Below, one piece after another: positions 58,105-64,000 of a DNA stretch of 64,000 bases (the first letter of the stretch is position 1; every line of letters begins with the position of its first letter). This DNA is from Caenorhabditis elegans. Its lineage: Eukaryota; Nematoda; Chromadorea; Rhabditida; Rhabditidae. The DNA lies in NCBI RefSeq assembly GCF_000002985.6, contig NC_003281.10, positions 1,054,001-1,118,000 of the forward strand, written 5' to 3'. Both the position numbers and the translations under genes were made by a program. The notes beneath the pieces are model-generated. The model saw only the letters and a program-made list of their open reading frames with translations, ran no database searches and was not told where the DNA came from.

Positions 58105-61100
58105 TTCAAGTGACCCCCATCATGCTTATGTTCCGTCAACTTTGAAAATTTGGGTCTCGCCACGCGGGGTACTGTAGCTCCAGTTTCAACTGTGTCGAAA
58201 CTCAAAATCAACGGAACATAGGCATGTTGGGGGTCATGTGAAAGCTCTCATTGAGCTGAATAGGAATATAAACAGTTTGAAGTTCTAATTTTTTATTCCA
58301 AGATTAAAATTTGAGAATTTATGCAAAAATTCAATTAGCCGGGTCGCCGGTGCAATTTCTGCGTCCATAGAAAGTCATGTACATTCCGAAATAGTGGTGA
58401 TGGTCCGAAATTACATAGTCTAGATGTCCATCCGAGCACAGTGGGCTCTCCTGAGCATCACATTCCTAAAAATGAAATTTTTGAAGAAAACGTTTTTTGG
58501 AAAATTTCAAATATTTTTTTTGGCAAACCAAATTAATCACGAAAATAATATTAAATTTGAATTCAGCTCGGCAAGAGCTTCAAAATGACCCCCATCATGC
58601 CCAGATTCGGACAGCTTTGAAAATTTGGGTCTCGCCACGTGGGATACTGTAGCACCGGTTTCAGCTGTGTCAAAACTGCCTCAATTTAAAATTAACGTAA
58701 CCTGGGCATGATGGGTGTTGTTTCAAAGCTTTCGGCAAGCTGGTAACAACGGTACTGAGGAAAATTTGAAAAAAGTTTTTTGAAAAAAAATTTGGAAAAA
58801 AAACTGAAATTTTTCATGAAAAATCTAAAAATGTCCAAAAATATTGTATTTTTCCTAAGATTAACACCAAATTCGCATTCCGAACATTCTCAGCTTCAAA
58901 ATACCCCCCATCATGCTCAGTTTCAGACAACTTTGAAAATTTGGGTCTCGCCACATGGGGTACTGTAGCACCGATTTTAGCTGTGTCGAAGCTCAAAATG
59001 GACGGGAACCTGGCATGATGGGTGTCATTCAAAAGGTCTTGGCGAGCTGTTTTCAAAAAATTATTTGAAAATTTATTTTTCCTGAAAATAAGCCCCGCCC
59101 ACCTTGTACTTTGCATTCTCCGCCATATCATTGTCGTACCAAATTTCATTGCGATGATGATGGAACCCAGCTTGTCCGTCCAATGGAATATGGGACACAA
59201 TGTCCCTTTTGTGGATTACTCGGTAAGAGTACGGTACCAGCTGATCGTGAGTATCGGCGAATGCCTTATCACCTGTCCTGGGCTCGCCGAATGTGATCAT
59301 TTTCAGGCGAGAAGACGTGGCGAGGCCATTGGCAATCACAAAATTTGAAGCCAAAGCCGCCATTGAACCACCCAACGAGTGGCCGCCAATCTGTAAAAAA
59401 GTTTTGAAAAAAAAAATTTTTTTATATTTTTTTCCAAAAATAAAAATTCAATTTTTTTAGAATAATTTTTTTCAACTGATGTTTCTGATTTTTTTATCTA
59501 GACTATCGCATCAGCCACTTCAAGAGCTCCAAAATGCCCCCCTACACGCCTATATTCCGTCAACTTTGAACATTTGGGTCTCGCCACGCGAGGTACTGTA
59601 GCGCCGATTTCAGCTGTATCGGAACTCAAAATAGCCGGAATATAGGCATGATGGGTGTTATTTTAAAACTGAAAACATGGAGAACTCAAAAAATATTGAA
59701 TTTGTAAATTAAAAAAAAAAGTTTAAAAAAAAAAAAATTTTTTTGGAAATTTTTTTAAAAAATTTTTTAAAAAAACATTTCCTAAACCAATTTTTCAAGA
59801 TAAATCCAAAAATCAACATCCCAAACCTACAAAACTCACCCAAACCTCATAACCCGGGTACATATGGTTCAAAGTATTGAAATCGTCCTTCATTCCAGCG
59901 TTCCAAATTAAATTGAACGCCCGTGCGAAATAAAATCCGACATTTCCACCACCATACCAAGCTGTCTATATTTTTTTGTATTTTTTCATGTGAAAATTTT
60001 AGAAAATCGCAAATAATACCTTATTATTGTAGAGAACTTCCTCGGATTCCACCAACAATTGCAGTTTTCCTTTGGTTCCCCTGAAAATTACAAAAAATTT
60101 TCTAAATTTTGTGGTTTTCTATGAAAACTGTTGGCGAATTCACATTTCTGACACTCTTAGCTTTCAAATGACCTCCTACAAGCCTATATTCCTTCAATTT
60201 TGAAAATTTGGGTCTCGCCACGCGGGGTACTGTAGCACCGGTTTCAGCTGTGTCGGGACTCAAAATAGCCGGAATATAGGCATGTTGGGGGTCATTTTGA
60301 AGTTAATAAGCTGTTGATTTCAAAATTAAGTTGTTTTGAACTTTTTAGCTACTTACAAAAATTTCCAAAAATTTTTCTTTCATACTTTTTAATTATTGCC
60401 TCCCAAAAATTGTCCCATCAGTTTCTAGCGAATTTACATGAAAAAATTCGAATGCAGCACGATAATACCTTTCAAATAGCCCCCATCATGCCTATATTCC
60501 TTCAATTTAGAAAATTTGGGTCTCGCCACGCGGGGTACTGTAGCACCGGTTTCAGCTGTGTCGGGACTCAAAATAGCCGGAATATAGGCTTGTTGGGGGT
60601 CATTTTGAAGCTTGTTAGCTGGAGATTTCAAATTTATAATAGTTCTGAACTTTTGTTGAAAGTTGAAAAAATTTTTTTTTTTAATTTAAAAATGTTTTTA
60701 AATTAAAGTTTTGATTTTTTTAACTTGCAGCTTTTGTCAAGCTCAATTTAGAATTAATTATTTTATTCCAAATTTACAAAGTTTAGCACCTCGAATTCCG
60801 TGAAAACCCACCGAAAAGCCATAATAATCGCCTTATCATCGTGTGATACCAATGTCAGCCCGGAACACGTGTCTAGACCGTCCGTTTTGTCGCATTTTAC
60901 GTTAATGTGTTTTCTAAGCTGAAAAATTTGGCATAGAAAGTTTTTAGAAAATTTTATAAAATTTCAGAAAAAAAAATTTTCCAAAAAATTTCCAAAATTT
61001 TTTTGTCCTAATTTTTTTCTATTTTTTTTTGAAATTTTTTAAAAATTACTTCGTAGTTTGTAAAAACTTGATTCAAACAATTAGTCGCATTTGGCGCCTC

Positions 61101-61690
61101 AGTCGACGCAAAAATTGTTGGAAAATATTTGCGAGTAAAGGCGTCGGAGTAGGCGGAGGTAGTGGCTGAAAAAAAAATTTTTAATAAAAAAATAACACTT
61201 CAAAATTTATATTTTCAAATTTAGCTCACCAAGAGCTTTCAAATGACACCCTTCATGCCTGTATTCCGTTCATTTTGAGTTTGGACACAGCTGAAGTCAG
61301 TGCTACAGTAACCCGCGTGGCGAGACCCAAATTTTCAAAGTTTACGGAATATAGGCATGTAGGAGGTCATTTGAAAGGTCTTAACATGCTGAGATCGAAT
61401 TTCCTTATAAAAATTGCTAGAAACTGATGGGAAATTTTTTGGGAAAATTTTTTTTTTTTTTATTGGAAATTTTTTTTTTGAAATTTTTGTAAATCGGTAA
61501 AAAGTTCTAAACAACTATAAATTTGAAATCAGCAGCTGACTAACTTAACAATGACCCCCATCATGCCTATATTCCGATCATTTTGAGTTTCGACACAGCT
61601 GAAACCGGTGCTACAGTACCCCGCGCGGCGGGACCCAATTTCTCCAATATTGACGGAATATAGGCGTGTAGGGGGTCATTTGGAAGCTAA
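58105..61690. repeat. TIR element family: eight copies in and around the lipase gene
   Basis: Each copy is about 130-150 bp. It begins like 'atgacccccatcatgcctat' and ends with the inverted equivalent 'ataggcatgttgggggtcat'. The core is 'tgggtctcgccacgcggggt' plus 'actgtagcaccggtttcagc'. Copies lie near 58105-58245, 58585-58720, 58900-59035, 59530-59665, 60165-60300, 60475-60610, 61240-61380 and 61550-61690. Others are at 50760-50895, 63535-63670 and 63850-63990. The core is reversed in the copies at 50760, 61240 and 61550. Confidence 0.85.
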
Positions 61691-61915
61691 TAACGTACTG
61701 AATTATATTTTTATAAGCATTTATATATCGATTGAAAATTTGAAAAAAAAAATCAAAAAATTAAAAAAAATTAAATTTTTTTTTCCAAAAATTCAAAAAA
61801 TGTTGTTTGTCGAAATTTTACCTACAAGTTTACCTTTCACATTCGGTGCTCCGTGTGTTCCAAAAACTGCAAAAACTGCAAAAACCACTACAAAAAGAGC
61901 TCGAAATTGGCTCAT
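58331..61915 (-). CDS. Secreted lipase, class 3 family, 7 exons
   Basis: Transcript order: 61834-61915 (or 61822-61915), 61050-61165, 60812-60918, 60020-60080, 59840-59965, 59103-59390, 58331-58465, giving 304 aa (308 with the alternative donor). The N-terminus is a clear signal peptide (basic start, then a Val/Phe/Ala run, cleavage near THG-AP). The lipase core has the nucleophile elbow GHSLG with Ser169, a probable catalytic Asp227 in HKRDIVSH, and a probable catalytic His282 in SDHHHYFG. Several Cys residues fit disulfides of an exported enzyme. It should hydrolyse acyl glycerols outside the cell or in the gut lumen. The exon 59840-59965 needs the acceptor 'aatatag' (not the nearby 'gacag') to keep frame. 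The ATG lies 2 nt after a cag acceptor. GATA sites upstream suggest intestinal expression. Confidence 0.88.
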
Positions 61916-61949
61916 TTCTGGGCGAAAATGATTCCAAAAAATGCCAATT

Positions 61950-62020
61950 TTCTTATCAATACCTGGGTTTTTATCACTTTTTCTACTGATTTTTGATCAA
62001 TTTTATCACATTATCAGTGA
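61950..62020 (-). promoter_or_regulatory. Cluster of GATA-type sites upstream of the lipase
   Basis: Four TTATCA cores within about 65 bp (61952-61958 as CTTATCA, then near 61971, 62002 and 62011). On the minus strand these read TGATAA, the site bound by worm gut GATA factors. They lie 37-100 bp upstream of the lipase ATG. Confidence 0.55.
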
Positions 62021-62374
62021 TTTTGAGCTAACTAGACAGAATTCTAGACAAGGAAATGAAAAAAAATTGAATTCGAGAAAAAAAAAATTAAAATTTGGAA
62101 AAAATTCAAAAAAATTAATTTTTGGTCCAAAATTTCAAAGTCTTCTAACTTTTTTCATTTTAAAGATTTTCAGTATTTTTTAGACTCAAAATGTGCAGAA
62201 TTTTTTTGTTAACATTATGAAGTTACTAAAAACTCACCAAATTTTGATCTACAGTACTCCCTTGTACTTTTCGTTGCGGGACTCCAAAAACGACGATTTT
62301 CCAAGTTTCCCCATACATTTTCCACTGTTTTTTTTGGCATTTTTGCATCAAAAACCTCCAAAAAAGTAATAAAT

Positions 62375-62412
62375 AACCTTTATCACATTGACCATCACCA
62401 TATCTTATCAGA
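62375..62412 (+). promoter_or_regulatory. GATA-type sites upstream of acsd-1
   Basis: CTTTATCA near 62378-62385 and CTTATCA at 62404-62410, about 115-147 bp upstream of the acsd-1 ATG. They read TGATAAR on the other strand. The lipase and acsd-1 are divergent with 609 bp between their start codons. Confidence 0.5.
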
Positions 62413-62524
62413 TATCTCTGGGCAGAAAGGGATAGGCTGCAACATCACGTTTTTTGTTCATTTCTCTGTATTTTCTGTGTTTTCCTAACTTTACATTTAA
62501 TTTTTATAATTTTCCTGAATCAAA

Positions 62525-63395
62525 ATGCCGATTTGTGAATTTTCTGCAAGTAAGTTACTTTTTTGACCCTAAAATTTGAAAATTTCGAGTCAAAAACCGT
62601 CTGTTTGGTATAAACCAATTTATCTCAAAAACTGACAGTTTTTTTCAAAAAATAGTCAACTAAGAAATTGTAGCCCTTAAAATTCTACACATTTTCATAA
62701 TTAAAAGTTTTTTGATAGCTCTCCTCTCCGCGGAGTTATGCGTTTTTAAAGTCCAGAGTGCTCTCTAGCCACGGGCGACGGGGAGAGACGCAGACGGCGG
62801 TGGCAGTCAGTGGGGAGAGAGCATGCCGAATCTTTAAAGGCGCATAACTCCGCGGGATGCAGAGCTATCAAAAAACTTTTAATTAACAAAATGTGTAGAA
62901 TTTTTTGCTTTAAAATTTGCTAGTTAAAAATTTTTCGATAGCACCGCCAGATTTTGAGATACAGCAGCTTCAACTTTTGTACTAATTTTAGCCTCAAAAT
63001 CGCGGAAAATTGATGTCCACGCTCATGTTTTGCCAAAAAACATCCCGGATTTTCAAGAGGTAAATTACTTTTTTTAAGTTTGTGTTTTGAGAAAAAATTA
63101 GAAAAAACTCCCAAAAAAAATTTGTCAAAAAAAATTCCAAAAAAAAAAATTCAGAAATTCGGGTACCCCGGCTTCGTCCGGCTGGACCATAAGGAAGATG
63201 GTACTACGCATATGGTGAAGGACGGAAAACTGTTCAGGTTTTCCCTAGGAAGCTTAATTTTTTTTTGGGAAAAAATATATTTCCAGAGTCGTGGAGCCCA
63301 ACTGCTTCGATACAGAGACTAGAATTGCGGATATGAATCGGGCAAATGTGAATGTACAGTGTCTGAGTACGGTACCTGTAATGTTTAGCTATTGG
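62525..63395 (+). CDS. acsd-1: Aminocarboxymuconate semialdehyde decarboxylase, 5' part
   Basis: Four exons are inside the window: 62525-62549, 62992-63059, 63155-63237 and 63287-63395 (95 codons). The gene continues past 64000. ACMSD decarboxylates 2-amino-3-carboxymuconate 6-semialdehyde in the kynurenine branch of tryptophan breakdown, diverting it from quinolinate and NAD synthesis. The sequence shows the amidohydrolase metal motif HAH (His18 and His20), the FGYPGFVRL segment, and [14 protein letters not shown], all typical of animal ACMSD. The first exon is tiny (8 codons plus 1 nt). The second intron is short. No acceptor precedes the ATG closely, so the 5' UTR is probably transcribed directly. 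Confidence 0.9.
62669..62925. repeat. Near-perfect hairpin in acsd-1 intron 1
   Basis: 'ttaaaagttttttgatagct' at the left pairs with 'agctatcaaaaaacttttaa' at the right. 'ccgcggagttatgcg' pairs with 'cgcataactccgcgg'. The loop at 62755-62830 is GC-rich (about 75 bp). Same family as 48360-49070. Confidence 0.8.
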
Positions 63396-64000
63396 GTAGG
63401 TTTTGGCGGAAATTTGAAATTTTTGAAAAATTAAAAAAAAAAATTTGAAAGTTTTTTCAAAAATTTTTGGATTTTTTAAAATGAAGTTTCATCAATTCTA
63501 GTTTTAATTTTCTAGTTCTCCTCATTATGAGCTTTCAAATGACCCCCATCACGCCCCTATTCCGACAACTTTGAAATATTGGGTCCCGCCACGCGGGGTA
63601 CTGTAGCACTGGCTTCAGCTGTGGCGAAAATCAAAACGGGCGGAAACTAGCTGTGTAGGGTGTTATTTTAATTCTGAGAATGTGAAAAATTCAATTTTTG
63701 CAGTAAAAATTATTCAGAATTCATGCCTTTAAAAATTAAGATTTTTTTTTGAAAATTAAAAAAAATTTCAAAAATTTTTGAAATTTTTTAAAAATGAAGT
63801 TTCATCAATTATAACTTCAATTTTCACGTTCTTCTCATTTTTAGCTTATAAATAACACCCATCATGCCCTAATTCCGTCTATTTTGAATTTTCGGGTTCC
63901 ACCACGCTGGTTACTGTAGCATTGGCTTCAGCTGTGCCGAAACTCAAATTTCACGGAACCTAGGCAAGATGGGTGTTATTTTGAAGCTAAGAACATGATG
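63396..64000. other. acsd-1 intron (open at the window end) with two TIR elements
   Basis: After the donor at 63396 no further acsd-1 exon is visible. Two TIR elements of the lipase-region family are present (63535-63670 and 63850-63990), each preceded by a similar 'tgaagtttcatcaatt' segment, so the pair looks like a tandem duplication of about 315 bp. Confidence 0.6.

Overview
This window looks like Caenorhabditis elegans, most likely the left arm of chromosome III. It is AT-rich, has short nematode introns ending in TTTTCAG, and has trans-splice acceptors at or just before start codons. Its gene content (uaf-1, rab-18, kbp-4, par-2, a formin, a class 3 lipase, acsd-1) matches what I remember of that region. 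The strongest check is par-2. My eleven-exon model gives exactly 628 residues and puts Cys56, Arg163, Arg183-185 and Ser241 where I remember the PAR-2 literature placing them. The organism and gene names rest on recognition, not on a database search.

Layout: (1) 1-2270, promoter-like island and degenerate tandem repeats. (2) 2271-6046, minus strand, a five-exon FkbM-type methyltransferase with an N-terminal membrane anchor. (3) 6047-9017, intergenic, filled with a repeat built around 'ctaggccacc/gtggccgaac'. (4) 9018-22555, minus strand, uaf-1 (large U2AF subunit, 496 aa) with seven coding exons in 13.5 kb of repeat-filled introns. (5) 25682-26481, minus strand, rab-18 (203 aa). (6) 26920-27258, plus strand, kbp-4, which shares a 438-bp divergent promoter with rab-18 and lies 150 bp before par-2, so an operon is likely. 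(7) 27409-40801, plus strand, par-2. Its fifth intron holds a possible alternative 3' terminal exon or nested gene at 32149-32611, and its sixth intron holds seven near-perfect 320-bp tandem copies. (8) 40802-49212, a gene-poor stretch with a 237-bp minisatellite, three fold-back elements, two interstitial TTAGGC tracts and several unique, promoter-like islands. (9) 49224-57842, plus strand, an INF2-like formin (exc-6), 843 aa. (10) 58331-61915, minus strand, a secreted class 3 lipase. (11) 62525-63395 onward, plus strand, the 5' part of acsd-1, running off the window.

The genes do not form one pathway: RNA splicing (uaf-1), vesicle and lipid-droplet traffic (rab-18), kinetochore (kbp-4), embryo polarity (par-2), actin and tubule shape (exc-6), digestion (lipase) and tryptophan catabolism (acsd-1). 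The shared theme is architecture: introns and spacers are mostly locally amplified repeats, each largely confined to one gene. No tRNA, rRNA or CRISPR array was recognised, and no intact transposase.
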